From positions 310,001 through 374,000 of the forward strand of contig NZ_JAMQOJ010000001.1 in the NCBI RefSeq assembly GCF_031626495.1: a stretch of DNA of 64,000 bases. Direction: 5' to 3'. This document shows positions 8,478-15,629 of this stretch, one piece after another. The notes under the pieces are model-generated. The model saw nothing but the letters and a program-made list of their open reading frames with translations. It had not been told where the DNA came from and did not search any database. Numbering within the stretch: the stretch's first letter is position 1; each line of letters starts with the position of its first letter. Made by a program: the position numbers and the translations under genes. This DNA is from Natrinema sp031626495. Lineage in GTDB: Archaea; Halobacteriota; Halobacteria; Halobacteriales; Natrialbaceae.

Positions 8478-9449
8478 CTACTCCGCGCCGTTCGTGATCG
8501 TCGTATGCGCGCCGATGAGCGCCCCCGCGAGGTCGAGATTCTCGATGTGGGTCCCCTGGTCGATGATCGAGCGGCGGATGTCGCCGTTGCGGACCGTCGC
8601 GTCCGGGAAGATGACCGTGTGTTCGAGGTCGGTCTCCTCGAGTGTCGCACCGTCCATCACGTGGACGTTCTCGCCGACCGAGGCGTCCTCGAGCGTCGCG
8701 GAGTCGGCGACGAGCGACTCGCCGTCCAAGTGCCAGGCGACGGCGTCGAGATAGCTCTCGGGGGTACCGATGTCGAACCACGCGCCCTCGAAGGTGTAGG
8801 CGTAGGTGTCCTCGCGGTTCTGGAGCCACTGGACGAACCAGCCCGGTTCGTCGGGGTTGTTGCCGTCTTCCAGATACGTCGGGAGCAGGGACAGCGAGTC
8901 CTGCGGGAACGCGTAGCAGGCGATCGAGACGAGCGTACTCTTGGGGTCGTCGGGTTTCTCCTGAAAGTCGACGACGCGGTCGCCCTCGAGGTCGACCAGC
9001 CCGTAGGACGTGGCCTTCTCCCGGGAGCCGACGTCGTAGGCGGCGAGCGTGGGCGCGCCGTGGTCCTCGAAGTAGTCGAGAAAGTCCGAGACGGCGAAAC
9101 TGATCAGGTTGTCGCCGGCGATGACCAGCAGGTCGTCGTCGACGTTCTCGCGGTCGATCAGCTGGGCGAGCGCGCCGACGACGCCGAACTTGTCGTCTTC
9201 CTCGGTCGTGTCCTCGACCGAGAGCTGCGGTTTGTCGAACTCGCTGTCCGCCAGGTGGGCCTCGAAGTCGGGGGCGAACCGCTCGTTCGTGCTGACGTAG
9301 ACCGTCTCGATCCGGTCGTCCGCCTCGAGTTCCGCGAAGATGCGATCGATGACGGTCGACTCGCCGATCGGGAGGAACATCTTGGGCCGATGTTTGGTAA
9401 TCGGCCACATACGCGTCGCGTACCCGCCTGCAAGGACGACGGCCTTCAT
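8478..9449 (-). CDS. Sugar-phosphate nucleotidyltransferase
   Basis: A 323-residue nucleotidyltransferase. The N-terminus MKAVVLAGGYATRMWPITKH plus RPKMFLPIGESTVIDRI is the signature of GlmU/RmlA-like enzymes (LAGGxGTRLxPxTxxxPKxxxPI). VIAGDNLISF corresponds to the metal-binding Gly-Asp and FEGAWFDIGTPESYLDA to the sugar-binding loop. The last 80 residues contain hexapeptide-like repeats of a left-handed beta helix. It should make an NDP-sugar from a sugar 1-phosphate in the cytoplasm, for S-layer glycosylation or polysaccharide. The exact sugar is not readable. The ATG at 9449 is chosen because the signature begins there. Confidence 0.88.
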   Translation of the reverse strand: MKAVVLAGGYATRMWPITKHRPKMFLPIGESTVIDRIFAELEADDRIETVYVSTNERFAPDFEAHLADSEFDKPQLSVEDTTEEDDKFGVVGALAQLIDRENVDDDLLVIAGDNLISFAVSDFLDYFEDHGAPTLAAYDVGSREKATSYGLVDLEGDRVVDFQEKPDDPKSTLVSIACYAFPQDSLSLLPTYLEDGNNPDEPGWFVQWLQNREDTYAYTFEGAWFDIGTPESYLDAVAWHLDGESLVADSATLEDASVGENVHVMDGATLEETDLEHTVIFPDATVRNGDIRRSIIDQGTHIENLDLAGALIGAHTTITNGAE

Positions 9450-9589
9450 GGGCCGCTGTTCTGCAGCAGGGTGTAAGTCACTTACCCTTTCAGCGGCCCG
9501 ATGGGAACTCGCTCGATACGCTGGCCCGCGGTTTCCGGGCACGGCCGGGCAGAGCAAACGGTAAAAGCACGAGTGCCGTGACCGGACGT

Positions 9590-9880
9590 ATGCGAGAGGC
9601 CGACGAAACGACGCGACAGCAACTCGCCGACGCCCTCCGTGCCGAACCGGCGACACCGAGTGAACTGGCCGCGCAGTTCGACCTCACGCCGCACGCGGTG
9701 GTCCGCCACGTCGAACACGTCTCCCGGTCGGTCGACGGAACCGACGAGCAGTTTCTCGTCGCGCCGCCGACCTGTCGAGACTGCGGCTTCGACGAGTACG
9801 ACGACCTGCTGAACCTCCCCTCGCGGTGTCCCGACTGCAAGAGCGAGTCGATCGACGAGCCGACGTTCACCATCGAGTAA
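9590..9880 (+). CDS. Small HTH / zinc-ribbon transcriptional regulator
   Basis: A 96-residue protein with an N-terminal winged-helix-like part (RQQLADALRAEPATPSELAA then QFDLTPHAVVRHVEHV) and a C-terminal zinc ribbon formed by two CxxC pairs (CRDCGFDEYDDL and CPDCKSES). This architecture is common in archaea and is taken to be DNA binding; the target is unknown. The ATG at 9590 has an AT box (GGTAAAAGC, about 9559-9567) around 27 nt upstream, suggesting a leaderless mRNA. It is divergent from the nucleotidyltransferase gene and upstream of a DUF7344 gene, with a perfect dyad between. Confidence 0.85.
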   Translation: MREADETTRQQLADALRAEPATPSELAAQFDLTPHAVVRHVEHVSRSVDGTDEQFLVAPPTCRDCGFDEYDDLLNLPSRCPDCKSESIDEPTFTIE

Positions 9881-9906
9881 CGCTGTCACCGTCATCCCTC
9901 GCTGAC

Positions 9907-9924
9907 TGTCAATGTCGATTGACA
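9907..9924. promoter_or_regulatory. Perfect 7-bp dyad, possible operator
   Basis: TGTCAAT (9907-9913) and ATTGACA (9918-9924) form an exact inverted repeat around GTCG. It lies just after the zinc-ribbon regulator gene and about 20-40 bp before an AT-rich box (TACTAATATTTAC, around 9943-9955) that may serve the following gene. It could bind a dimeric regulator or form a short RNA hairpin. Confidence 0.35.
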
Positions 9925-10062
9925 ATGCTCAACCAGATTCGATACTAATATTTACGGCGCAGGCAAGAGCCTGATACGAACCCTCGAACGAGCGTCTGTG
10001 TCCCATCGATTGCGGCGGTCCGTCTTCCGGCGCGATTGCTCGACTCGAGGACTCGAGCACCC

Positions 10063-10428
10063 ATGACTTCCGGATCCAACTCGGAGTTCGACGCGGTCGA
10101 GTTCGTCCAGCGACTGCTCGACTGGCTCGACGGCGACGAGCACGATGTGTCGGGTGAATCGCTCGACGACGCGTTCGCTCTGCTGGCCGACCAGCGCCGG
10201 CGGCTGTTGCTCGAGGTCATGCGAACCTACGGGGAGGAACTGACGCTCCCCGACGCGGCGGAGGAAGTCGCTATTCGCGAGACGGGAAACAACGTGCGGA
10301 ACATCTCGGCCGAACGGGTGCAGGAGGTCTACCTGTCGCTGTACCACGACCACCTTCCGCGGCTGGTCGACGCCGGCCTGCTCGAGTACGATCAGGAGCG
10401 GGATCTGGTCGCCCCTAACGCGGTCTAG
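10063..10428 (+). CDS. DUF7344-type winged-helix protein
   Basis: A 121-residue haloarchaeal winged-helix protein. The core DDAFALLADQRRRLLLEVMR, then an acidic linker and the recognition-helix region VQEVYLSLYHDHLPRLVDAG followed by LLEYDQERDLVAPN, are the DUF7344 pattern (helix, Tyr/His-rich helix, Leu-Val-Asp-Ala-Gly wing). Such proteins are thought to be transcription regulators, but targets are not established. The ATG at 10063 gives the usual length. Its stop overlaps the convergent Rieske gene by four bases. Two further members of the same family occur in the window (13525-13839 and 19310-20263). Confidence 0.85.
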   Translation: MTSGSNSEFDAVEFVQRLLDWLDGDEHDVSGESLDDAFALLADQRRRLLLEVMRTYGEELTLPDAAEEVAIRETGNNVRNISAERVQEVYLSLYHDHLPRLVDAGLLEYDQERDLVAPNAV

Positions 10429-10877
10429 AACTCGACGTTCGAGGTCGAGGTTCGGTCGAAATCGTCGCCCTCGATCGGCCCCAGTCCGACGACCTCGTAG
10501 CCGCCGTCGGTCAGATACACGTCGCCGTCGGAGACGCTCACCTCGAGTTCGGTGAGGTAGGCCCCCTCGCAGGGGCCGAACGTACACTCGCCGGAATCGG
10601 CCTCGAAGTAGGCTCCGTGATTCGCACAGACGAGTTCGCCGTTTCGCATCGGCGCACCTGACCCCTTATCCAGTTTGATGTGTGTAAAGTGCTGGCAGTA
10701 GTTGAGCCAGCAGGCGACGCCGTCCGCCTCGGCGGTCGGTTCTCCGTCGTCCGTTTCCACCGGGTCGGTCCTGACGAGGATCGCTTCCTGCACCTCGCCC
10801 GAGCCGTCGGTCACGCGAAAACAAACCGTCGAGTCGTCGGGCACCTCGGAAAGCGCCGTGATCCGTCCTGCGTCCAT
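10425..10877 (-). CDS. Rieske [2Fe-2S] domain protein
   Basis: A 150-residue soluble protein. The Rieske ligands are clear: C-x-H in YCQHFTH and C-x2-H in LVCANHGAYFEADSGEC, and the region ends GPCEGAYLTELEV. There is no transmembrane helix or oxygenase alpha-subunit domain, so it is a stand-alone Rieske ferredoxin-like protein that probably carries electrons to an unidentified oxygenase or reductase. The ATG at 10877 is chosen; a GTG codon immediately upstream adds one residue. It is convergent with the DUF7344 gene and divergent from the reductase at 10974. Confidence 0.88.
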   Translation of the reverse strand: MDAGRITALSEVPDDSTVCFRVTDGSGEVQEAILVRTDPVETDDGEPTAEADGVACWLNYCQHFTHIKLDKGSGAPMRNGELVCANHGAYFEADSGECTFGPCEGAYLTELEVSVSDGDVYLTDGGYEVVGLGPIEGDDFDRTSTSNVEF

Positions 10878-10973
10878 CACGCCCCGGTTATCGGTCGGCC
10901 GCCCTGAACGTTACGCCACCGGGCGAGCACATGTCTGACGGAATTTTAAACCCCTCTCCAACCAACGCCGTCT

Positions 10974-12089
10974 ATGGACTCCCTTCTCATCTACGGCTCC
11001 TACGGGTACACGGGGCGGCTCATCGCCCGCGAGGCCGTCGCGCGAGGCGGTTCGCCGGTCGTCGCCGGTCGCGACGGCCGCGCGGTCGCCGAACAGGCCG
11101 ACCGGCTCGGCGTCGAAGGTCGGACCTTCGACCTCGAGTCGAGCGATCTCGCGTCTCACCTCTCGTCGTTCGACGCCGTCCTGAACTGCGCGGGACCGTT
11201 CGTCGAGACGGCCAAACCGCTGGTCGCGGCCTGTCTCGAGACGGAAACCGATTATCTGGACATCACCGGCGAATTCCCCGTCTTCGAGTGCCTCCGCCAG
11301 CACGACGCCGTGGCCCGCGAAGCCGAAGTCACCCTCCTGCCCGGCGTCGGCTTCGACGTCGTTCCGTCGGACTGTCTGGCGGCCTACCTCGACGAACAGT
11401 TCCCAGCGGCCGACCAGCTACGACTCGGCATCAAGGGCGGTGGCGGACTCTCGCGGGGCACCGCCAGGACGCTCGTCGAACACCTCGGCGACGGCGGCGT
11501 CGTCCGCCGAAACGGGCGGCTCATTCAGGTGCCGACCGCCTTCCGAACGCGCGAGATCGACTTCGGCGACGGCCCCGAACACGCCGTTACGATCCCCTGG
11601 GGCGACGTCGTCACCGCGGCCCACTCCACCGGCATCGAATCGGTCGAGGTCTACGCCGCCGCGCCGCAGTGGGCCACCAGGGGCCTCTCCGCCGTCGACT
11701 CGCTGGGCTGGCTCCTCGAGCGGCGCCCCGCCGAGCGGCTGCTCAAACGGCTGATCGACGCCCGCGTCGACGGCCCGGATGACCGGGCCCTGGCAACCGG
11801 CAGCGCCGTCGTCTGGGGCGAAGTCACCGACGAGGCTACCGGCCGACGGGCGTGCGCTCGCCTCCGAACGCCGAACCCCTACGCGCTGACCGCCGAGGCG
11901 GCGGTGACGGCCGCGGAACGTGTCCTCGATCGCGGGAGCCAGCTTTCGGACGGCTTTCAGACCCCCGCGTCGGCCTTCGGGAGCGGATTTGCGCTCGAGC
12001 TCGAGGGAACGGAGCGCGAACTGGTTGCGGCACCCGACGGATCGGACGAACCGGACGAGTCGACGCAGGTGGCCGCCGAGTCGGAGTGA
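10974..12089 (+). CDS. Saccharopine dehydrogenase family / trans-acting enoyl reductase-like protein
   Basis: A 371-residue protein with an N-terminal Rossmann fold (SLLIYGSYGYTGRLIAREAV, Gly-x-x-Gly-Tyr-x-Gly) and the family motifs LNCAGPFVETAKPLVAACLE, YLDITGEFPVFECL and LLPGVGFDVVPSDCLAAYL. Relatives include saccharopine dehydrogenase-like oxidoreductases and the mycobacterial trans-acting enoyl reductase. An NAD(P)-dependent reductase role is likely and the substrate unknown. A TTTTAAAC box near 10943-10950 is about 27 nt before the ATG and supports a leaderless start. It converges on pabC with a 15-nt gap. Confidence 0.85.
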   Translation: MDSLLIYGSYGYTGRLIAREAVARGGSPVVAGRDGRAVAEQADRLGVEGRTFDLESSDLASHLSSFDAVLNCAGPFVETAKPLVAACLETETDYLDITGEFPVFECLRQHDAVAREAEVTLLPGVGFDVVPSDCLAAYLDEQFPAADQLRLGIKGGGGLSRGTARTLVEHLGDGGVVRRNGRLIQVPTAFRTREIDFGDGPEHAVTIPWGDVVTAAHSTGIESVEVYAAAPQWATRGLSAVDSLGWLLERRPAERLLKRLIDARVDGPDDRALATGSAVVWGEVTDEATGRRACARLRTPNPYALTAEAAVTAAERVLDRGSQLSDGFQTPASAFGSGFALELEGTERELVAAPDGSDEPDESTQVAAESE

Positions 12090-12104
12090 CGGTTCGCAGC
12101 CGAC

Positions 12105-12977
12105 TCACTCGTAACACGTTCGCTCGACGCGCTCGTCGTACAGCCGCGCGAGTTGATCCGTGACGGGACCCCCGCTGATCGGCTCACCGTCGAGCGCGGC
12201 GATCGGCCGGAGTTCCCACGTTCGATTCGTAAGAAATGCTTCGTCGGCCTCGAGCACGTCGACCGGCTCGTACCGCCCCTCGTGAACCGGAACGCCGGCC
12301 TCTCGAGCCAACTCGAGGACGAGTTCCCGCGTGATCCCCGGTAACACGGGACCGTCGGTCGTCGGCGTGTACAACTCGCCGCCGCGGACGAAAAACAGGT
12401 TGCTCGTCGCGCCCTCCGCGACGTACCCCTCGAGGTCGCACATGAGGGCCTCGTCCGCGTCGTCGCCGAGTTCCGTGCGCGCGAGGATGCCGTTCAGATA
12501 GTTGTGGGTCTTGGCCGCGGCCGGCACCGCCTCGTTCGGGACGCGGCGAGTCTCGACCGTCTCGACCGTTGCCGGACCAGCCCAGACGGGGTCGCCCGCG
12601 AGCCCGCCGCGAGGGAGCGGTTTGACGTAGATCACGACCGTCGGATCGACCTCGGGCTGGGGGGTGAGCTTGCCCGGCTGGACGCCGCGGGTGATCGAGA
12701 GGCGGACGTAGGCGTCCGCGAGGTCGTTCGCCGCGAGCGTCTCGTCGATTCGCTCCCGGAGGTCGGCTGCCGACAGGCCGTGCTCGAGTGAGAGGGCCTC
12801 GCAGGTTCGCTCGAGGCGCTCGCGGTGGGCGTCCCAGGCGAAGATCGTCCCGCCGTAGGCCCGCAACGTCTCGAAGGCGGCGTCGCCGTAGCGAAAGCCG
12901 CGGTCGTCGACGCTGACGGTGGCTTCGCTCGCAGGGACGAGGTCGCCGTCGACGTGGTAGATGCGGTCGTCAGTCAT
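12105..12977 (-). CDS. pabC: Class IV aminotransferase, probable aminodeoxychorismate lyase PabC
   Basis: A 290-residue fold-type IV PLP enzyme. The Schiff-base lysine is in AAAKTHNYLNGILA, and DDRGFRYGDAAFETLRAYGG and GYVAEGATSNLFFVRGGELY are typical of the PabC/BCAT/D-amino-acid aminotransferase group. In haloarchaea this gene usually follows pabB and pabA, which indicates conversion of aminodeoxychorismate to 4-aminobenzoate for folate. Here pabA ends about 2 kb upstream, behind an AT-richer island. A branched-chain aminotransferase role cannot be excluded by sequence alone. The ATG at 12977 gives the normal N-terminus. Confidence 0.85.
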   Translation of the reverse strand: MTDDRIYHVDGDLVPASEATVSVDDRGFRYGDAAFETLRAYGGTIFAWDAHRERLERTCEALSLEHGLSAADLRERIDETLAANDLADAYVRLSITRGVQPGKLTPQPEVDPTVVIYVKPLPRGGLAGDPVWAGPATVETVETRRVPNEAVPAAAKTHNYLNGILARTELGDDADEALMCDLEGYVAEGATSNLFFVRGGELYTPTTDGPVLPGITRELVLELAREAGVPVHEGRYEPVDVLEADEAFLTNRTWELRPIAALDGEPISGGPVTDQLARLYDERVERTCYE

Positions 12978-13524
12978 GTGGTGGACTCGAGTGGGGTGTT
13001 GTCTCGTCGTGGCACTCGGAGCGGTATCAAGCTACGGTCTCCTGCTCGAGCGGGGCGACTCCGTCCGCCGATACGCCCTCGATTTGCCCGCCGTTCGGAT
13101 TCGTGAACTCGTATACGCGACTCGCCAAGTCGTCATTCTTGGCGTTCTCGAGCAGCCTGTACCCCCCGTGAGCGGTGGATTTCCATCATCCGATCTGAAA
13201 ATCGGCTGGTTCCTCGAGTCGATAGCCGTTGATAGACACGTGCGTTCAGCATTTCGTGTGCACATTCGTTGAGTTGGTATTCGAGAATTTTCACCCAATA
13301 CCGGTCGAATCGAAATGGTTGCTTTTCCTCTTCTATTCACTCAGCGGTTGCTGAACGCCGCGATAACTTCGTGTGCAAATCTCACACTGGTACTTCCATC
13401 AGCTATCGGTGATGTTGCCAGAGCGGTGCTAAATACAGGGTGCGTATTCGTGACGGGAATTCCCAAGATTTTGAACCAATACGAGTGACGTGAGTAATAA
13501 AAATAGTAAAGCAACACTGATGGA
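12978..13524. other. Gene-poor part of an AT-richer island between pabC and an HTH gene
   Basis: About 547 bp without a credible gene. Its base composition is visibly more A+T-rich than the flanks, especially after 13200. It contains diverged, partly inverted copies of a short motif: GTTCAGCA followed by TTCGTGTGCACA near 13226-13262, and TGCTGAAC followed later by TTCGTGTGCAAA near 13348-13380. These may be ends of a decayed insertion element. A short open frame on the minus strand (13341-13538) looks non-coding: it is Tyr-rich, with no acidic bias. Confidence 0.4.
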
Positions 13525-13839
13525 CTATAACCAGCCATCTGGGAGTTCGTCCTGGTGGTTCAACATCAACTCTAAGATCGGCTTGATCACATCGTAGTTT
13601 GGCCCCTTCGTCACCTTCCCTTTGTCCTTATCCCAGTCGATAAAGCCGTACTCTTCCAATTTTGGAAGATGCGTATGTTCCATCTCAACGAGCAACTGTC
13701 GCAACTCCTCGTCACTCGCCCCATCATCCACAATGTATAGTTTGGAATCATCCTCCGGATTATGGGACAACATGTGGACCAATATTCGTCGCCGTTTCAC
13801 ATCCGAGAGAGCATCGAAGATTTTGTCAGTAGATTCCAC
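13525..13839 (-). CDS. DUF7344-type winged-helix protein (AT-rich, likely acquired)
   Basis: A 104-residue winged-helix protein: KIFDALSDVKRRRILVHMLS is the first helical unit, then DEELRQLLVEMEHTHLPKLE and EYGFIDWDKDKGKVTKGPNY, the wing. The His-Leu-Pro-Lys-Leu helix is the DUF7344 signature. It uses more Lys and Ile than its neighbours and its codons are AT-rich, which fits recent acquisition with the surrounding island. It is the only clear protein gene in the low-GC part of the island. The ATG at 13839 follows an AT-rich promoter-like stretch (TATATACTG on the plus strand near 13845). It is a probable regulator with unknown target. Confidence 0.85.
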   Translation of the reverse strand: MESTDKIFDALSDVKRRRILVHMLSHNPEDDSKLYIVDDGASDEELRQLLVEMEHTHLPKLEEYGFIDWDKDKGKVTKGPNYDVIKPILELMLNHQDELPDGWL

Positions 13840-14232
13840 AACTCTATATACTGATTGTGTATAGTTAACATACGTCAGTTTTCACAGAATGGGTGACAAA
13901 ACGCGTGAAAGCGTTCAGTCTTGCTCCAGCTATATAGAGGATTCAATTCAGAACCTATGGACAGAGTAAGACTGCTGAAATAAGTAGAGGATCTGTACTC
14001 AGAAAGCCGCTTCTGATATCTATCCGAAATATCGGTGTCCGCTCCAGTAACGCTTTCACCTGTACTTACCGCCTGACGATAGGGTCATCATACTCTCCTA
14101 AGCGGCCTCGACAACACTCGTAATCGGGTCCCAGCCTCTTCTACTGGTGGAGCAGCACCGTTGTTCCGTCTCGAACCCGCCAGCTTGATTTTTATCAGCG
14201 CGACGCACTTTCTACGTGTCTTGCAGTTGCCC

Positions 14233-14259
14233 TGCCCCCGTAGGGGCAGCACATTTTTT
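14233..14259 (+). terminator. Hairpin plus T-run, terminator-like
   Basis: TGCCCC (14233-14238) pairs exactly with GGGGCA (14243-14248) around a CGTA loop, followed after five bases by TTTTTT (14254-14259). It looks like an intrinsic terminator on the plus strand. No gene is recognised upstream of it, so it may end an unannotated RNA or be a remnant of a mobile-element end. Confidence 0.35.
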
Positions 14260-14369
14260 CACACGAACCGGACGAGTCACCGCTGGGTCTCGTTCTCTGG
14301 AGCAACACCGAGATACTCAACCAGTCAATATCCTAACGTTCTTTAGAATAGATTGCGTACCGCACGGAT

Positions 14370-14447
14370 GCGCACAAAAGTGCGCTGAGCCGGAGTGTCA
14401 AGGACCAACCAAGCGCTCCGGCTCACACACAGCCCCCGCGTCGCGGG
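14370..14447 (+). ncRNA. Candidate structured RNA or structured leader of the zinc-finger gene
   Basis: Three consecutive stems can form. GCGCAC/GTGCGC closes an AAAA loop (14370-14385). TGAGCCGGAG (14386-14395) pairs perfectly with CTCCGGCTCA (14416-14425) across 20 nt. CCCG/CGGG forms at 14435-14447. A TATA-like TTTAGAATA at 14342-14350 lies at the right distance for transcription to begin at the first stem. It could be a small RNA, or the leader of the small zinc-finger gene at 14568. The call rests on base pairing alone. Confidence 0.3.
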
Positions 14448-14567
14448 AGCAATCCACCGTTGGCGTTGGCGAAATAAAGAAGTACCGACGTCCTGCCGAC
14501 AAGTCGCGACCGTCGCCGACTCGCTCACTGGATTGTCTCCGCCGCGTTGGGACCACACACCCAACCT

Positions 14568-14747
14568 ATGGACTCGAGCATCACCATCCACTGCACCTGT
14601 GAGACAGACGTTCGTATCGAAACGACGGCCGACCCGGTCGGCTGTCCGGACTGCGCGACGACGTTCGAACTAACGCTCGTCGACCACCGCGACGATCACC
14701 ATGCATCCAGCACTCGCCACGGCACTCACGTGTATCGCGGCCTGTGA
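14568..14747 (+). CDS. Small CxC/CxxC zinc-finger protein
   Basis: A 59-residue protein with two cysteine pairs, CTC near residue 9 and CPDC near residue 27 (GCPDCATTFELTLVD). This is the pattern of the many small zinc-binding proteins of haloarchaea. The remainder is His/Asp-rich and unstructured. It overlaps the following HalOD1 gene by 47 bases in a different frame, so the two are probably co-translated. The ATG at 14568 is preferred over an in-frame start at 14547 that adds seven unrelated residues. The function is unknown. Confidence 0.6.
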   Translation: MDSSITIHCTCETDVRIETTADPVGCPDCATTFELTLVDHRDDHHASSTRHGTHVYRGL

Positions 14748-14919
14748 GGACCGCGCCGTGACGGACCTGCCGCCCCTATCCCAGACGGTGGACCCCGAGG
14801 CCCTCACCGCGGTTCTGGAGTCGAACCCGACCGCCACCGTCCGCGTCGAGTACATCGGCTACCGTCTCGTGCTCGGTCCCGGACCCGACGAGGTGGCGGT
14901 GATCGATCGAGAGCGGTGA
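14701..14919 (+). CDS. Stand-alone HalOD1 output-domain protein
   Basis: A 72-residue protein consisting almost wholly of a HalOD1 domain: DLPPLSQTVDPEALTAVLES, then a strand VRVEYIGYRLVLGPG and a final strand. HalOD1 domains occur alone or at the end of haloarchaeal sensory proteins and have no proven biochemical role. The gene starts inside the zinc-finger gene and ends 32 nt before the convergent pabA. A similar stand-alone HalOD1 protein is found at 63124-63495. Confidence 0.7.
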   Translation: MHPALATALTCIAACEDRAVTDLPPLSQTVDPEALTAVLESNPTATVRVEYIGYRLVLGPGPDEVAVIDRER

Positions 14920-14951
14920 CGGCCCGCCGAGCGCCGATTCGGGCGGGCCGA

Positions 14952-15629
14952 TCACTCGCCGACGCTCGCGGCGAACCGACAGAAGTTCGCGACCATCCGC
15001 TTGCCGAGTTCGAGCGAGATCTCCTCGCCGGTGCCGTCGTCGCTCGATCCGATCGCCCCCGCCGGTCCGGTCGCCGACTCGGACTGGGCCCGCGTGAGGA
15101 TGCTCTCGGGGTGGAACTGCACGCCGACGTGAGGCCGCTCGCCGTGGCGGACCGCCATCAGCACGCTGCGCTCGTCGGTCGTCTGGGCGGTCTCCTCGAG
15201 CGTGTCGGGGAGATCGGCGCGGTCGACCGCCAGCGAGTGGTAGCGACCGACCTGAAACGTCTCCGGGAGGCTATCGAAGATCCCACTGCCGTCGTGGCTG
15301 ATCGTCGACGGCTTCCCGTGGACCACCTCGGGTGCGTGGACGACCGGCGCACCGTTTGCCGCACACAGCGCTTGATGGCCCAGACAGACACCGAGGATGG
15401 GGTATTCGGTGTCGACGAACAGCGGGATCGAGATCCCCGCCTCCTGTGGGGTCCCCGGTCCAGGCGAGACGACGATCCCAGTCGGCTCGAGGTCGTGGAC
15501 GCCCGCGATATCGATCTCGTCGTTCCGACGGACAGTCACCGCGTCGGCGACCTCGCCGACGTACTGGACGAGGTTGTACGCGAAGGAATCGTAGTTGTCG
15601 ATCACCAGAACGTGGGTGCGGTCAGTCAC
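14952..15629 (-). CDS. pabA: Aminodeoxychorismate/anthranilate synthase glutamine amidotransferase subunit
   Basis: A 225-residue class I glutamine amidotransferase. VLVIDNYDSFAYNLVQYVGE opens the family fold, GVCLGHQALCA carries the nucleophilic cysteine and GVQFHPESIL the His-Glu pair. It supplies ammonia to the adjacent PabB. The GTG at 15629 is the natural start and overlaps the end of pabB by eight bases, implying translational coupling. An acidic loop (residues about 190-205) is haloarchaea-typical. Sequence alone does not separate PabA from TrpG; the link to a PabC-type gene favours 4-aminobenzoate. Confidence 0.9.
   Translation of the reverse strand: MTDRTHVLVIDNYDSFAYNLVQYVGEVADAVTVRRNDEIDIAGVHDLEPTGIVVSPGPGTPQEAGISIPLFVDTEYPILGVCLGHQALCAANGAPVVHAPEVVHGKPSTISHDGSGIFDSLPETFQVGRYHSLAVDRADLPDTLEETAQTTDERSVLMAVRHGERPHVGVQFHPESILTRAQSESATGPAGAIGSSDDGTGEEISLELGKRMVANFCRFAASVGE

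Larger units (their letters stand above)
13840..14567. other. 728-bp non-coding stretch with inverted repeats (island)
   Basis: No convincing protein gene is visible here. The first part (13840-14130) is AT-rich and unlike the flanks. Further on are three notable structures: a hairpin followed by six T at 14233-14259, a pair of stems at 14370-14425, and a short GC stem at 14435-14447. Minus-strand frames such as one ending near 14120 give short peptides (for example RRGWDPITSVVEAA before a stop) that could be a decayed gene, but none can be named. Confidence 0.4.

Noticed and set aside
13341..13538. A 65-codon minus-strand frame in the island
   Set aside because: Tyr/Ser-rich, no similarity recognised, and it overlaps the start region of repeat-like sequence. 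It could be a decayed fragment but is not supportable as a gene.
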